The notes: generated from the letters alone by a model not told the origin. Numbered from the stretch's first letter, positions 24,204 to 37,740 are shown. The stretch is 64,000 bases of DNA from Paramecium pentaurelia (GCA_905183005.1 CAJJDO010000018.1:69210-133209); one strand, 5' to 3'. Numbers and translations: made by a program.

Positions 24204-24831
24204 AATTATATTTATTTTTATTCTAAATTTAAAATTAAGCTAATGTATTTCTATTATTTATATAACTAAATACTTTATATTCTTAAATAAAGAAAATAAA
24301 GTAATTTGATTATTTAATTATTAATAAGTATTTTTAATAGTATTATTATAAATTAAAAATCATAATAAAAATCAGTAGCTTTTATGATAAATAAATTTGA
24401 ATTCTAATAATCAATATGTCTACATATAAGAAATTACTATATATTAATATGATTTTTATTATTCTTTCTTTCTTTCTTTCTTTCATTCTTTATTAGATGA
24501 AAATAGAATATAAAAAAGAACAATAAAGCTATTATTAATAAGATATACTAATTTTTTAATACAAATATGGCAATAATTAAAGTTTACATCTTAATAATTG
24601 TTATGGAGGGATTCTTTGGAAACTTAAATTAAAATAACTATTTCTCAAATAAGATTAATTAATTTGATGTTATTCTTATCTCATTTAGAATAATGATTAA
24701 TATTGGAATATTATAGTAATCAAGAAGAAAGTAATATTACAAGATTTTAATAATAAAAAGTTTGCCAATACAAGCAATTAATTAGAAATAATGATTGTTA
24801 ATTATTATATTTTTCAAATTCAAATTTTTCA
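24204..24831. other. Intergenic region with a (TTTC)n microsatellite
   Basis: Spacer of 628 bases upstream of the GBP gene. A (TTTC)n tract lies at about 24463-24484. Otherwise AT-rich, with no supported reading frame. Confidence 0.6.
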
Positions 24832-27800
24832 ATGTATAAAGAAGAAGCAATTCCATTAATCACATATGATGCTTAAAATAGAAGTAATTAAATATTCAAT
24901 AGATAGCTTACAATTTGGCAGAAGAGGCGGCAAAAATGATTAGATCTATAAATAATCCAATTGCAATTATCTCAGTAGCAGGTTTATATAGAACAGGGAA
25001 ATCATACCTATTGAATAGAATAGTACTCAATCGTAGTAATGGTTTTGGTGTTGGACCAACAGTAAATCCATGCACAAAAGGAATGTGGGTATGGGGGACA
25101 CCAATTACAGTTGGAAAGACTTCAATTTTAATAGTAGATTCAGAAGGTACAGGTGCTTTGAATGACTCAGATGTTAATCATGACACAAGAATATTTGCTC
25201 TTGCTGTTTTATTGGCATCGTCATTTGTTTATAATTCAGTTGGAGCTATTGATGAAGGAGCATTGGAATCATTGAGCTTTGTTGTCAATTTGACAAAATT
25301 CATATAATTAAGATCAAATGAAGAGCCAGATTCTGAAGAATATGGAGAGTTTATGCCTCAATTCTTTTGGGTATTGAGAGATTTTTCATTGTAATTGTTG
25401 GATAACAATGGAGACACTCTTACAAGTCATCAATATTTAGAGAGATCTTTATAGGAATAACCAGGATTTTGTGATAGAGTAGAAGAGAAGAACAGAATAA
25501 GAAGATTATTGAGAACATTCTTTCCTGAAAGAGAATGTTTTACATTAGTTAGACCAGTTAATAATGAGAGTTAATTATAATCACTTTAACATTTGGATCT
25601 TAAATAATTAAGACCAGAATTTTATGAATAGGCAATATCTTTGAGAAAAATGTTGTTTTCTAAAGTGAAACCTAAGTAATTTAAAGGCAAGACATTAACA
25701 GGAGGAATGTATATAAATTTGATTAAGTAAGAGTGTAAATAATTAATTTAGTTCTTATTTATAAGCTATGAATAGTGGATGTGTAGCATCAATTGAGAGT
25801 TCATGGACATATGTATTTAGAGAGGAATGTAGAAAATTATAAACAGAAGCATTTGAAATATATGAAAAATAGATTAAAGAAACTTTACTTTCAAAATTGC
25901 CTACAACTCTTGAAGATATTAAGGCTTTGAATAAAATATGTAAGAACAAGGCTATTGCACATATGGGAAATAATGCTGAAATAACTCCATATGTAAATGA
26001 ATTGAAACAAAAGATTAAGGGTAAATTTGAAAATCTATTGGCTTTTAATGAGACTGAATCTGTTGCTTTATGTAAATAGTATTTGGTTTCATAATTTGCT
26101 CCTATTGATTAAAAATTAAAAATGTCAGAATATAAAACTTATGCTGAATTTGAAAAGGATTTAAAATTGTTCAATATCTTTTTAGAAGAACATGGACCTA
26201 AAGTTGTTAAAAGAAAACAAATGTTTGTGGAATTCATATAGAAGATGACAAATGAAGGAGCTACATTCTTTGTTTAAAATATATTATAAGATTTTGAAGG
26301 TTATAAGAAGTTTTCAGAAGAATAAATAAATAAATTATAAAATGGATTTAATACTTTAAAATAGGATTCATAAAAATAAGTTGAATAATAAAATTAATAA
26401 ATAAAATAATTAAATTAATAGAATACAGATATAAATTAAAAATATAAAACTTAATGTGAAGAGTTAGAAAAATTGAAATAAAAAAATAGTTAAACTATTT
26501 AATAGATGAAAACATAATTTGAAAATGATTATAATAAATTATAGAGTAGTTTTGAAGAATTGAAATAGAAATGTTAGGTAGCTGAAGAAGAATTAAAAAA
26601 TTCAGAAAGAGAATAATTTATATTATAAAGTGAATCTAAAAAAAAGGAAGCTTTAATGGAATAGAAAATATCACATTTATAAAAGTTGAATGATGAATTT
26701 AATAAAAAAGAGAAATAATATGATTCATCTATGATGACTTCTAAAAGTGAATTCTCAGTTAAATTAAGAGAATTAACATCATCTTATGAATAAACTTTGA
26801 GTGAAGTAAGAGCATAGAATTTATAATTGAATGAAAAATTATAGGAGACTTCAGATTAATTAATGTAATTGGAAATTAAATATGAAAATTATTATTAAGT
26901 TCAAAGTCATAAGGAGGAAAGTTCCAGTAATGCTATTAAAAAATTAATGTAATCTTAATAAACTTTACAAGAATAAATTAATATTGAAATATAAAAGAAT
27001 AAATAACTTTAAGATGAATTGTTATAGACTTAAATGTAAGTAGAATCAAATGAAGTTGGTGAATAATATAAATAATAAGTTAAATAATTAGAAATCAAAT
27101 TGTAAGAATAAAAATAAATATAATTAAAGAGTGATGCAGTTTTGAATTAATAAATTTAATTTTTATAGATGGAATTAGAAGAAAAGAAAAGTACTATTAA
27201 TGATCTCAAAAAATCTCATTAGTCTGCTATGTTGGCATTAGAATAATCATAAAATACTTAAAATCAATAATAATTAAATAAATCTCTTATTGATTTGAAA
27301 GAATAACATATGATAGAAATTAGATAAGCAGAACAAAATTCATAATAATTGAGAAAGCAATTATAATAATAATTGGATTAATTATAAGGAGAACTATAAG
27401 AAGCAGAGATGAGAGGGGATGTATTTTTATAAGAAAAGAATAAATTATAAGAAGAATTAAATGAAAGCTATTAAGTTTAAGATGAATTGAAATAAAAGAT
27501 TTAATAATAATTAAAAGAGATGGAATCAAATAAATTTACATAATTTAGAGAGAAAGAATTGAGAATGAATTAAAGAATTAAATAATTAGAAGAGGAATTA
27601 AGTTAATGCAAATAATAACTATAAAATATGGGTAATGTAGATAAGAATAGTATTGAATAATAAGTGAATGAATTAAGAAATTATTATGAAATGGAAAAGG
27701 ATGTTTTAGAGAGAAGAATTCATGAAGAAAGATAGAAAGCTGATTAAAAATATTAAATATTATTTGAAGAATAAGAATAGAAAATGAGAGATGAACAATA

Positions 27801-29744
27801 ATAATATGAAGAAGAGATAGAGACATTAAAAGATGAATTAAGAGATTTAGAAATCAATTTAACTACTTAATAATAATAATATGATAATGAAATAGAATTA
27901 AAAAATAAATAACTTAATTCAATGGAAAATATATTAAATGAGACAAAAGAATAATTGGTTTAATTATAAAATACTTTCTAAACTTAGGTTGAATAAAGAA
28001 TAAATAATCTTAATGTTACTATATAATCATTAGAAAGTCAATTAACTAATTAATAATAGAATAATTAACAATTAGTTAAAGAGAATTAATTAATGACATA
28101 GAAAGTAGAAAACTTGGATGTTAAACTTTAATAAAAATTAAGTGAATTTAAATAATTGAAGGAAGATTAAGAAAAAGAGAAGACATAATTATAAGAGACA
28201 TTATAAGATTTGAGAAGAAAATATACAGCAACTTGTGATGAATATTTAGAGAAGAAGATAAATTATGAAAAGGCTATAGCATTGTCTGCTTAATAAAATG
28301 AATTTTTTGCCAAAAAAGTTGAAGAATTAGAAAGACAATTGGAGAGTTGCAATCTGAAATATGAAGAGAGAATTAAGATATAAAAATAGGAATGGACTTA
28401 AGAATTATCAGATAGATTATCAAAATTAAATGAAGAGAAATAATAGATTGAATCTAAAAGTACATAGCTTAAGAAACAATTAAGAGAAAAGGAAACATAA
28501 TTATTGAAAGCATAATAAGATTTAGAAAAAGAAACAGCTTTATCAACAGAAAAGATTGTATATTTAGAATAAAAATTAAGAGAACATGAATAATAAACAT
28601 CTTCAGAGAATAGTAATGCTGCTTTTTAATTGAAATAGTTAAGAGAATAATTTAATATACTTAAATAAAAATCATCTTCTGATATTGAATAATTAAAATC
28701 ATAATTGACTAATCTTGAATTTGAGAAATAAGAATTATAGGCCAATTATGAAAAGGATAAGATTTTATGGGTAATATTATAATTTAATATTTTTATAGTA
28801 AGGAAAAACATAATTCTTAGAATCATAAAGAGAATCTTTGAAAGTAGAATTAGCTGATGCTATGAGAAAATTTGAAACAACAATTCAAACATTATAAAGA
28901 TAAAGAAGTCTAGAAAGAAATGATCATAATCAAGATATAACAGAAATGTTAAATTAGATTGAAAGAAAGTATTAAGATTAAGTTAAAGATATATAATAAT
29001 AACATTAAAAGAAATGTGATGATTATTAAGAAAGAATAGAGAGATTGGAAAAAGAACTTAAACAATCTCAAAGTAAAGAATTACTTGATTAATAATCAAA
29101 GATTGGTTAATAATTTGAAAGAAAGACTGCAGAATTATTAGAGAATGAGAAAAGACTATTAAATACAATTGAAGAATTAAAATAAGAAAGAGATCAACGT
29201 ATACTTGAACATCATGAAGAAGTAGAATAAGAAAAAGAGTATTGGAGAAATAAAATTAATGAATTAGAAGAAAGATAAAGAGAATCAGATAAAAAATAAT
29301 CTTAACTAATTTTCTATCATGAAAAAGAAAGAGCTAAATGGAGTTAAGAAAAAGATTATATTATGTAATAAAAGATGGAATTGTAAGATTAATTATCAAG
29401 ATTGGAGAAAAAGAAAGAATTATTACTCAAAGAAAATGAGAAAATGAAGAATTCTTCAAAGAGTCTTAGAAAATATAATCCTAATCAAACTCTTAATAAT
29501 AGTTATTTAAATAAATAAGCAAGTGATAAAAAGATCCCTTCATAAGTATATTATTATTCTATTAAATTATTAGGAAGTAGTTAATATGAGTTATGATGTA
29601 ACTAAATCATTAGAGGATAAAGATCCAAGTGCTAAAGAAAATCTATCTACATCAACAACATTTGGTAGTTTCAAAAAATATTATTAAATGATGAACTCTA
29701 AACAAGTAAGTCCTAGTAAAATAAAAGAGATTTCAGATATTTGA
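24832..29744 (+). CDS. Guanylate-binding protein (GBP)-type large GTPase with giant coiled-coil tail
   Basis: Four introns (24884-24906, 25727-25751, 28771-28798, 29546-29573) give 1602 residues. The N-terminal 300 residues are a GBP/atlastin-class GTPase: P-loop GLYRTGKS at about 44-51, switch I region GPTVNPCTKGMWVW, DSEG in place of DTEG at about 95-98, FALAVLLASSFVYNS, and the RD motif in WVLRDFSLQL. A short helical middle domain (YLQAMNSGC onward) follows, as in GBPs. From about residue 480 to the end the protein is continuous Gln/Glu/Lys coiled coil, with a Ser-rich tail. Animal GBPs are about 590 residues, so the tail is nearly three times as long as usual. GBPs bind GTP, oligomerise and act on membranes; here a structural membrane or ciliary role is possible. 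No CaaX box is seen. Confidence 0.9.
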
Positions 29745-29751
29745 TAAATTA

Positions 29752-29774
29752 ATATATATATATATATATATATA
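29752..29774. repeat. (AT)n dinucleotide tract
   Basis: Simple TA repeat in the very short spacer between the convergent GBP and ATAD3 genes (41 bases between stop codons). Confidence 0.9.
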
Positions 29775-29785
29775 ACACAAGAAAC

Positions 29786-31393
29786 TCATATTTATGCAGA
29801 CCATTATTATCTTAGTTAATTCTCATAAAGTGATCTTTGTAATATATTATTAGCAAAATCTATATCAACACAATATTGGTTTTATTTATCAATAATGCAC
29901 TAACCTAAAGCTGCATCATATAATGAAATAATAAATTTATCAATCTATCTTGGAGAAAAATCTTCCATTTATTTTGCCAACTATAAAATTTCATCATCTG
30001 ATAAATTGAAATTTACTTTGAATCGTTTTTAAAATGCTTTAGCTGGATTTAATAACAAAGAAAGCATATTACTTTTTTAAAATGTATCCTCAAATCCTTT
30101 TTTTAATAATTTAACTCTTTGTTCTTCATTTAAATAATCAAATTTAACAATTTAATCTATTCTATCTAAAATTGCTTCATCCAATTTATTTGGTAAATTA
30201 GTTGCTAATATTAACGAATATTTTTTTGAAGCTGCTGAAGTCTAAGCTAAAAATGTAGATAATGCAGCAGATGTCTATTTCGAAGAACTTCTTTTATAAA
30301 AAATTGCTTCAGCTTCATCAATAAATATAAGTGTTCCTTTTGGTGTAGATTAACACCAAGAAAATAATTTATCTATCTCAGGAACAGCTTATTCTCCTAA
30401 TTTTTCTATGTCTCCACCAGAAATTATAGCGAAATGCAATCCTGAATTATAAGCAAGCAATTTGGCAAATAAAGTCTTACCTGTTCCTGGTTGACCATGA
30501 AATAACAGATTTCTCAAAGGAGCTGATTAACTTTATTTTGCTATAAATCCAGATGTTATCAATTTAAGTGTGACTTCTAATTCAGGATTTAATATTATTT
30601 TATCAAATATTCTTTTAGAACTAGGCATCATCCACTTTAATGAACGACGAGAAGTTTCTCTAACTAAAGTAGGTTTTGTTAGAATAGCTTCTAATCTCTT
30701 GAAACCAAGTCCTAAACTGTATTTACTAAAGAAAAAGGCTCCACTTACAAATAACATTACTTTTGCTATTGTAAATAGACCTTAAGGATTCTATTACAAA
30801 TATTTGAATCCTTCTTGAAATTTTACAAAATAAAGATTATGCAATTCAATTTTAGCCTATTTTTCTATTTAAGCTTTTTTCTCTTATTCTTAAATAATTA
30901 AATCAAAATTCTTTCTATAATTTTCAGCATTTAATTTAGCTTATAAAGAAATTTTTTTTTCCTCTAATTCAAATTATTTCTTCATTTGCATTGTTAATGT
31001 TTCTCTTCTCATATTTTCTTATCTTTTAATTGATTCTTCAGTCTCTTCTCTCATTTTTTGGGCAGTCAACTCTTTATCTTTCAATTTATCTTTAGTTCTT
31101 TCTCTTTCTAATTTATCATTATAATCTGCAATCTATTGATTAACTTATTTTTGATGATCCATATTTCTTCTTCTTTCCTCTCCTTCAACTTTAACCTTTT
31201 AAATCTCATTTTATTTTTATATTGCTTGTTTATCTGCCCTTTTGGCCTCTTCAGTCTTAATCATGGCTTCAAGGGCTTTTGCTGCATGAGGTGACTAATT
31301 TAGTTCACGTAAGGCCTGAAATAATAGTTTAATAATAAATACTTGAGCTGCTCTTTCTAAAGCTGTTGGATCAAAGACTCCTTAATTCTTCAT
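29786..31393 (-). CDS. ATAD3: ATAD3-type mitochondrial AAA+ ATPase
   Basis: Protein of 526 residues with one 27-nt intron (31316-31342, CAG acceptor) in the conserved N-terminal block; its removal joins FDPTALERAAQ to ALRELNQSPHA as in other ATAD3 proteins. Residues about 20-190 are a charged coiled coil. A hydrophobic segment follows (LFTIAKVMLFVSGAFFF, about 195-215) and then the AAA module: Walker A GQPGTGKT at about 287-294, Walker B LIFIDEAEA at about 343, and a sensor region ILATNLPNKLDEAILDRID. ATAD3 spans the inner mitochondrial membrane, with the coiled coil towards the outer membrane and the ATPase in the matrix, and supports nucleoid and cristae organisation. The intron is stop-free and a multiple of three, so retention would add nine residues. 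Confidence 0.93.
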
Positions 31394-32055
31394 AATTAAA
31401 TTTAATTATTTATGAATTGTTTAAATTATAATACAAATTTAGAAAATCCCAATCAAATGTCTCAATTTAATCATGAAAACTAATTTGATTTAGCAAAGTG
31501 ATTTCTAATCGATATTTGTAATATAATAATTAAGTAACGAATATATTTAAATTTAATTATACTCTTATTTAAACTTCAATAATATTATTCATTAAATCCA
31601 TTCTTTATGAATTACCTAATCAAAATGATTATTGGATTTATTTATTTTTATTTAAGAGACTGACTAATTGTATGTTTAATAGAGCTCTTTTTATAGATTA
31701 TTATTTTAAATTTCTCGAATATAATTTTGAAGTAATATGTGAAATGTTTTTATTAATTTATTTTTATAATTATATATAAAAAATCAGTTAGTTTATTTAG
31801 ATTTAACCTTCAATCTTATTCGTATCTCCTCTACAATTATTATCTAATAATATTTCAATATTTTTAGATAATTAATTCATTAATTAAAAATAATTTTTTA
31901 ATGATTACATAGAATAAATTTATTAATTTCAAAATAATCATTTTCTCAAATAAATTAATAATAAATTACTTTTTCTACTCACTTAATTATTTTTAAATAT
32001 TAAGATTTATATCAAATTTATGAATGAATATTATTTATAAAATTAATTTATTAAA
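31394..32055. other. Intergenic spacer, no gene seen
   Basis: 662 bases between two minus-strand genes, very AT-rich. The only Met-started frames are short and end quickly. Confidence 0.5.
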
Positions 32056-33786
32056 TCATACTAATTTTTTAACCATATATACTCCTTCAGTATGATATCC
32101 TAATTTACGATAATAATGTCTTGTTCCAATACCTGCAATAACTGCCATTTTAGTACTACCATGTTCTTCTCTTGCAATTTTTTCTGCTTCTTCCATAAGT
32201 AATGTACCATATCCTTAATGTTAAAATTTAGAAGGATCTCTTGAATGTATTGGTACTACTGAACCATATACATGCAATTCTCTAACCATAGAAGTAGGTT
32301 CTTAAATTAATTCTTTTCTGAATGTATGTTTATCCAATCTTCTAAGTCTCAATAATCCTATTAAAATATCTTAAGAAGGATCTTCATATGATAGAAATGT
32401 TTCCCATCCATCATTAGCTGTATAATCTCTTCTAATTAATTCAACTTATTCTGGTTTAATTTTATGATGAACTTCTTTAATTCCAACTTCTCTAGTTCTA
32501 ACATCTCTACAAGCAACATTTAAATCTTTCATTCTTTATAATGATAATTCTCTCAAATTTCCATTATCTACTCCTGATGTAACTAAAGGCATAGGAATAT
32601 CCCTTTAAATTCTATAGACTCTAGTCCAAGGTGGAACTAAAGCAAGTATTTTAGCAACAACATCAACTAAAAAATCAGGAGGATAATTTCTATATTATCC
32701 ATTTTTCCATAATTCATATAATCCAGTACCTCTAATAACAAGAGTAGGATATATCTAATAATAAATTCTAATATACTTTCAATCCATCTGGTCTAAAATC
32801 AGGATTTTCAAAAAACTCTTTAAAACTCTCTAAATCTCTTTCTACTCCCATATTAGGTAAATCAGGCATCATATGTGTTACTACTTTATATCCACTATCT
32901 TTGCTCATTGCAAAACATTTTTTGACTGATTCAACTGTATGTCCTCTATTAGTATCTCTTGCAACTTATTTATAAGATTATAATAATTACTATCTTCATA
33001 GATTGATTGAACACCAACTTCAATACGAGTACATCCATATAATAACATATCACTTAAATGACTTTTCTGACAAAAATCAGGTCTTGTTTCTATTGTTATT
33101 CCTATACATTTAGATCTACTCTCTTCAGAGAATTGAACTGATTCTTTAACTGTTTATGAACGATGACCACTTAAAGCATCATGTAAATTTCTAATAAAAT
33201 AATCTCTATATTCTTAATCCAAAGACATAAATGTTCCACCCATTATAATATATTCAACTTTATCACAATCATGTCCTAATTATTTTAATTAAGCTATTCT
33301 ATCTCTTGCTTATATATATGGATTATATCTAGCTCTAATTGCTCTCATACTTGTAGGTTCATAACCTGTATAACTTTGAGTTGAATATTCGAAATCACTA
33401 TCAGGTCCCTTAAATAGTTTTATAAATGTTCATACTCCTGGACAATAAATACAAATATTCCCTGTAACAGCTATATGTGGACATCTATGAGGTTTAGCCA
33501 TTACTGCAACCACAGCTATACCTGATGCTGTTCTAACAGGTTTAGCTTTCAAAATAGGAATCAATTTATCCTTATAATCATCTGGAATTGCTGATAAGAT
33601 TTCTACTATTTTAGGTGCTCCTGAAATCTTATTTTTTTTAGAAAACTCAGCTTTAATTTGTGATAAATTTATTTTCTGATTACTATCATATTACTTAATC
33701 AATTCTGCAACTATCTCTGAAATACATTTCAATTTATCTACTGTTGAATCCTATTATTTTTTTCCCTTTTTCTCTTTTTGCTCCAT
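32056..33786 (-). CDS. ELP3: Elongator complex catalytic subunit ELP3
   Basis: Radical-SAM and GNAT-type acetyltransferase that carboxymethylates wobble uridine of tRNAs in the Elongator complex. Three introns (33409-33435, 32965-32990, 32755-32776) give 551 residues; human ELP3 has 547. The iron-sulfur cysteines are at about 102, 112 and 115 (CPHIAVTGNICIYC). The block [20 protein letters not shown] is rebuilt across intron 1 and YEDIARDTNRGHT across intron 2. The C-terminal GNAT domain contains GYGTLLMEEAE and RHYYRKLGYHTEGVYMVK. Introns 1 and 2 both end in AAG, and conservation on both sides proves the splice points; intron 1 also contains an in-frame TGA. Confidence 0.97.
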
Positions 33787-33918
33787 TAATTATGTTAAAA
33801 AAGAATTATGTTAAATATAAGAAAATTGTTTAATTAATGAATGATAAATATTAATATAAGTATCTTCAAATATTATATTCTTCATCTATCCTCTTTTATT
33901 TCTAGTTTCTTATTAAAA

Positions 33919-34260
33919 TCACAAGAAATTATGTTAAGTTATCTTATCTCCTTCTAATTTATTAAGTTTCTAATCCTAAATTTTAATCTCATGGATCTCG
34001 TTATTCCTGTAAGTTTTGTTTTAATATACTCTTTTCATTTCTTTAGGATTAAATCTTGAAAGATGAACTTGAATATTACTATATTCTCTTTAATCAAGTT
34101 CGAAATTTCATTTTTTAATCTGACTATTGTTTATAACATAAATCATTAAATTTGAATCTTGTACACTCTTTCTAGTATTTCTTAGAACTTAGAATTTACC
34201 TATATCTATTATTCAAAAAAAGTTGAGACAACAAATCATTTTTTTTCAGAATGACATCAT
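33919..34260 (-). CDS. Doubtful coding region, structure unresolved
   Basis: The minus strand has protein-like stretches (for example LDQREYSNIQVHLSRFNPKE, then VYQNKTYRNNEIHEI and LNKLEGDKIT) ending at TGA 33919-33921. Upstream in the same frame (INNSQIKK) a TGA interrupts, and no convincing intron removes it. It may be a small gene with an unrecognised first exon, or a pseudogene. It lies between ELP3 and the small gene at 34409-34672. Confidence 0.25.
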
Positions 34261-34408
34261 TTTTTCTATTTTCCTTAAAGTATCAAACCACAAATATGAT
34301 AAATATCAGATAGATGATATAAAATATATATAAGAAATTCATAAATACAAACAAGTATATGATATATAATTATAAATTTAGTAAAGTACATATACAAAGT
34401 CAGAAATC

Positions 34409-34672
34409 TCATTCAAAATTTTTGGTTTCACTTTCAGCAAACTTTTTAGTCAAATAAGAATTCCATGAATAAAGCTTTTCAGTTAATTCTAGAACTTAAG
34501 ATGTTTTCCTTATTCTTTTTGTAAATTAAAATGAGCATGCTATCTTTGAATTATTTGTTGTTAATGGTGATGTAAATATTGTCCTAATTTCTGTTTCATC
34601 ATCTTCAGGTACTGGGGATATATCTCCAAAACTTTAGAGTGTTGACAATGGAGAGTGTTCATACTTCTACAT
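34409..34672 (-). CDS. Small polar hypothetical protein (87 residues)
   Basis: Intronless frame from ATG 34672 to TGA 34409-34411. The N-terminus is acidic and proline-containing (LQSFGDISPVPEDDETEI), the C-terminus basic (FTKRIRKTSQ, then ELTEKLYSWNSYLTKKF). No domain recognised. Mixed-charge, non-repetitive composition suggests a real small protein. Confidence 0.5.
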
Positions 34673-35297
34673 TTCAATCTATAAATAATTAAAAATATAT
34701 TAAAATATTAATGATATATTAAATCTTGTATATATTAATTACGCTATTAAATGACCAAACTATTTCTTTGAATAATGTATGAATTTTAGACAAATTCTAA
34801 AAAGTTCAGTTTTTATTATAAAATGTCTATCCACTTATGAGATTTCATTATCTATTCTCAATTCTATCTATTTCATTAATGATATATAGATATTGATTAA
34901 TGAGCAAAGTCAAAATAAAAAACTTATACAAACTGTTTAGTAAAAAATCAAAATTTATTTAATGATGATAATTTATTTTTCTCATTAATACCTTTTAGAA
35001 TAATTTATAAAATTTCTTTCATGTAATAATATACAATATATATATTATATTAATATTTATTCTTATTATAATTTAAATCTCTTAATATTTATGTAAAATA
35101 AATATACAACTAGAAAGATGTCTATGAGAAGATATTAATAATTTAAAATCTGTAGTATTTAATAAAATAAGTTATATTATAAAAATAAGTAATTATATTA
35201 ATATAAAATGTATATTAGAATAAATTTTGAAATCTTATAATAGATGATAAATGTTTAATAAATTAATTAATTATTATAATATCAATAAAAATATATT
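34673..35297. other. Intergenic spacer between divergent genes
   Basis: 625 bases of AT-rich sequence with TA-rich tracts near 35030-35050. No supported frame. Confidence 0.5.
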
Positions 35298-36740
35298 ATG
35301 AGAAATATCAGTTTCAAAGGAATGGAATTATATATTTCAATTATTGCCACAATCAATTTTATTGGTTTAGGCATCTTTTAAAATTAGCATTTAAAGATAA
35401 TCTCTTTTTATTGGATTAGATCGTATTAATAAGGAAAAATATTTCTTTTTATAGGATTTATCATTTTTGGTTTTATGTTGGGGGCAAGAGGGTATAAGTA
35501 AATCAAGTTTTTATACATTTAGATATATTAAGTTTCTCTCAAATTTGAAGATATTCCTAATTACAGATATTACATATTTATTGTTTACAACTGGATACTC
35601 AATTAGCATTTATGAAGAAATCAGCATATAAAAAAGACATCTGGGTGATAATGAATAATTATAACTTCCTAATTATCTTACTATTATTTTCCTATTTTTT
35701 TAGATTTTAATAGGGATAAATATGAGTATAAATTATATTCATACAACATGCTTCTTAAAGATAAATAGTAATGAATTCTCATTTCTTTTTATTCCATTAT
35801 TTTTATCTCTAGGAATATTCATGAATGAATTAAATAACTATTATGAATATGGTTATCAATATGAAAAAGATAAATAAACAATACTCACTAACTATATTGC
35901 ATAAATTATTCCCATTTTAATAAGATTATTTGGGTCTATATTTTTGGCTAAACAAGAAAAGATAAGATAAACAGAAAATAATAATAAAGTGCATGTTTTG
36001 GGCAATATTGATGAAGATAAAAAATTAAGAGTTTTAAAGAGTTATTTTACTTAATACTATCAGATTATTTTTCTAATTTTATTAACAACATTTTCTGGAT
36101 CTATATTTGTTCAATCCTATTTTGATATTCTATACCATATAAATTATTTCCAGAATATGATCTACGGTTATTAATAGAATTATGCAATTGGTAGTTGCAA
36201 TTCTTGCTATTAAGGTTATTTATTTGTTATTCCAGGTGTGAATTTTCTGATAAGTATTTTTAATTTGGTGTTTTAGAGACACATAAAAGTTAAGATTCAT
36301 TTATGTCTCTCTATTGGAATATTATGTTTGGGTTTATTATTAGCTACATACAGTTATTCATGTGTGAGTTTAATGTTAATTTAATGGGGACATAAATTAG
36401 GGTTAGGAACATTTATATATAAGATAATTCCGATGACATTACCATAAAATACAATGATTTAATGTTTTTCTATAGAATTTATAGCATAATTTGTATAAAT
36501 TTGTCTCTTAAGTACGCTATATGCCTTAAGATTATCAAATTCAGCTCAGATATGTTCAAACATTTAGTAGATCTTTGAGGGGTATTTTTATTTTAATTTG
36601 ATTGGACTTGTTTTTCTTTTATTTTATTGGAAAGTATAAATTTATAATATATTTAATAGGAGCCAAAAGTAAAATAACAAAATCAAGAGATTTAATTCTA
36701 GTTAATTGATGTTAAAAATAATTAATAGGAAAAATCATGA
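35298..36740 (+). CDS. Multi-pass transporter, MFS-like
   Basis: Two introns (35492-35522, 31 nt; 36634-36659, 26 nt) give 461 residues. About ten to twelve hydrophobic segments are visible (for example LFIGFIIFGFMLGARG, TIIFLFFQILIGINMSI, IIFLILLTTFSGSIFV, LCLSIGILCLGLLLATYSY). GFMLGARG after the second segment recalls the MFS motif between TM2 and TM3, and a long charged loop sits between the halves, as in sugar-porter families. The substrate cannot be told. Splicing the second intron turns an implausible hydrophobic read-through into a short polar tail (EPKVKQQNQEIQFQLIDVK), a typical cytosolic C-terminus. Confidence 0.7.
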
Positions 36741-36816
36741 TACATACATATATTATTTTAAGATTATACTCTGTGAAAATGATTAATAATCCTAAATAAA
36801 ATGTCTTAAAGTTCTT

Positions 36817-37740
36817 TCAATGAATAGATATATTATTGTCTAGAGTCTCTTAATACTTATTGTCTCTAGGATATAATTTTCTAGACTAATATAATCCTAT
36901 ATTTTAAGTCTTCAAAATTATTTTATCTTGCATCAAGTCTATGTTAATATTAATTACTTATTCAACAACCAAATCTTTATTTTTGTCTAATTATTAAAAT
37001 TTAAGAAATGTACAAGTTTATTAAAAGAAGGTTCTTTTCTTTAACATATTCATTAGCAAATACCTATTGTAATTTCCATTCGATTTGATAAAGAGAACTC
37101 AATTCTTTAGTTACATTTAGATTCAAAAAACATGAAAATGGAGATTTTCAAATGTTGTTACTATTATTTTTGAATCATTATTAAATTCTATTCCATTAAA
37201 TTTATGTGATTAGATTGCTTGAATATATTTTTTATCATGGTAATATTATAGTTATTCATAAAAAGAATGTTGGTATCCTCATTAAATGAAAGTAAATATA
37301 TTTCTGGCTAGATCAAATATTTTATTTATCCTAAATTTAATTCGTTTTATTTGGAAAGTAGAAAATGCATTATAAATAATAAGAATTATATCGAGCTTAA
37401 TTTTTGCCTTTTTTATTAATTAGCCTTAATTGAATTAAATAGATGATCATCATAATTATTTCTAAATAAATCATATAAATCACTATTTTATATAAATCAT
37501 TCTTTTAATTAAAGTAAATCAAATTTTCACATTTTAATTTGATAAATTGTATTAATTCCTTTTATTTGTTTATTAAAAAATTTTCTTTAATTAATAAATC
37601 TAAGCTAACAAATAATATATCTTGTATCCATATTAAAAAAAATGAAATTACTTATGAGACTAAATATATCTATTGGATCTTGAAAATTGAAAATTATAGA
37701 GTTTTTTGAAATTTAATTAATTAACTCAAGCGTTATCTAT
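36817..37740 (-). pseudogene. Coding-like region with shifting frames; pseudogene or unresolved gene
   Basis: The minus strand contains several protein-like segments in different frames. In order they include YGYKIYYLLAQIYQLKKIFQ, HKFNGIEFNNDSKIIVTTFE (WD-blade-like), KELSSLYQIEWKLQQVFANE, and a final block with LDKNKDLVVEQV and YQSRKLYPRDNKYQETLDN ending at TGA 36817-36819. I could not join them with GT...AG introns of normal size. Either the gene is decayed or it carries indels in this assembly. A WD-repeat protein is the most likely ancestor. Confidence 0.35.

Noticed and set aside
30533..30785. Overlapping plus-strand frame within ATAD3
   Set aside because: It is the antisense shadow of a strongly conserved ATAD3 segment.
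36660..37190. Plus-strand extension of the transporter by about 180 codons
   Set aside because: It follows only if the 26-nt intron 36634-36659 is retained. The extension is antisense to better coding segments and has unnatural composition; splicing gives a normal polar tail.
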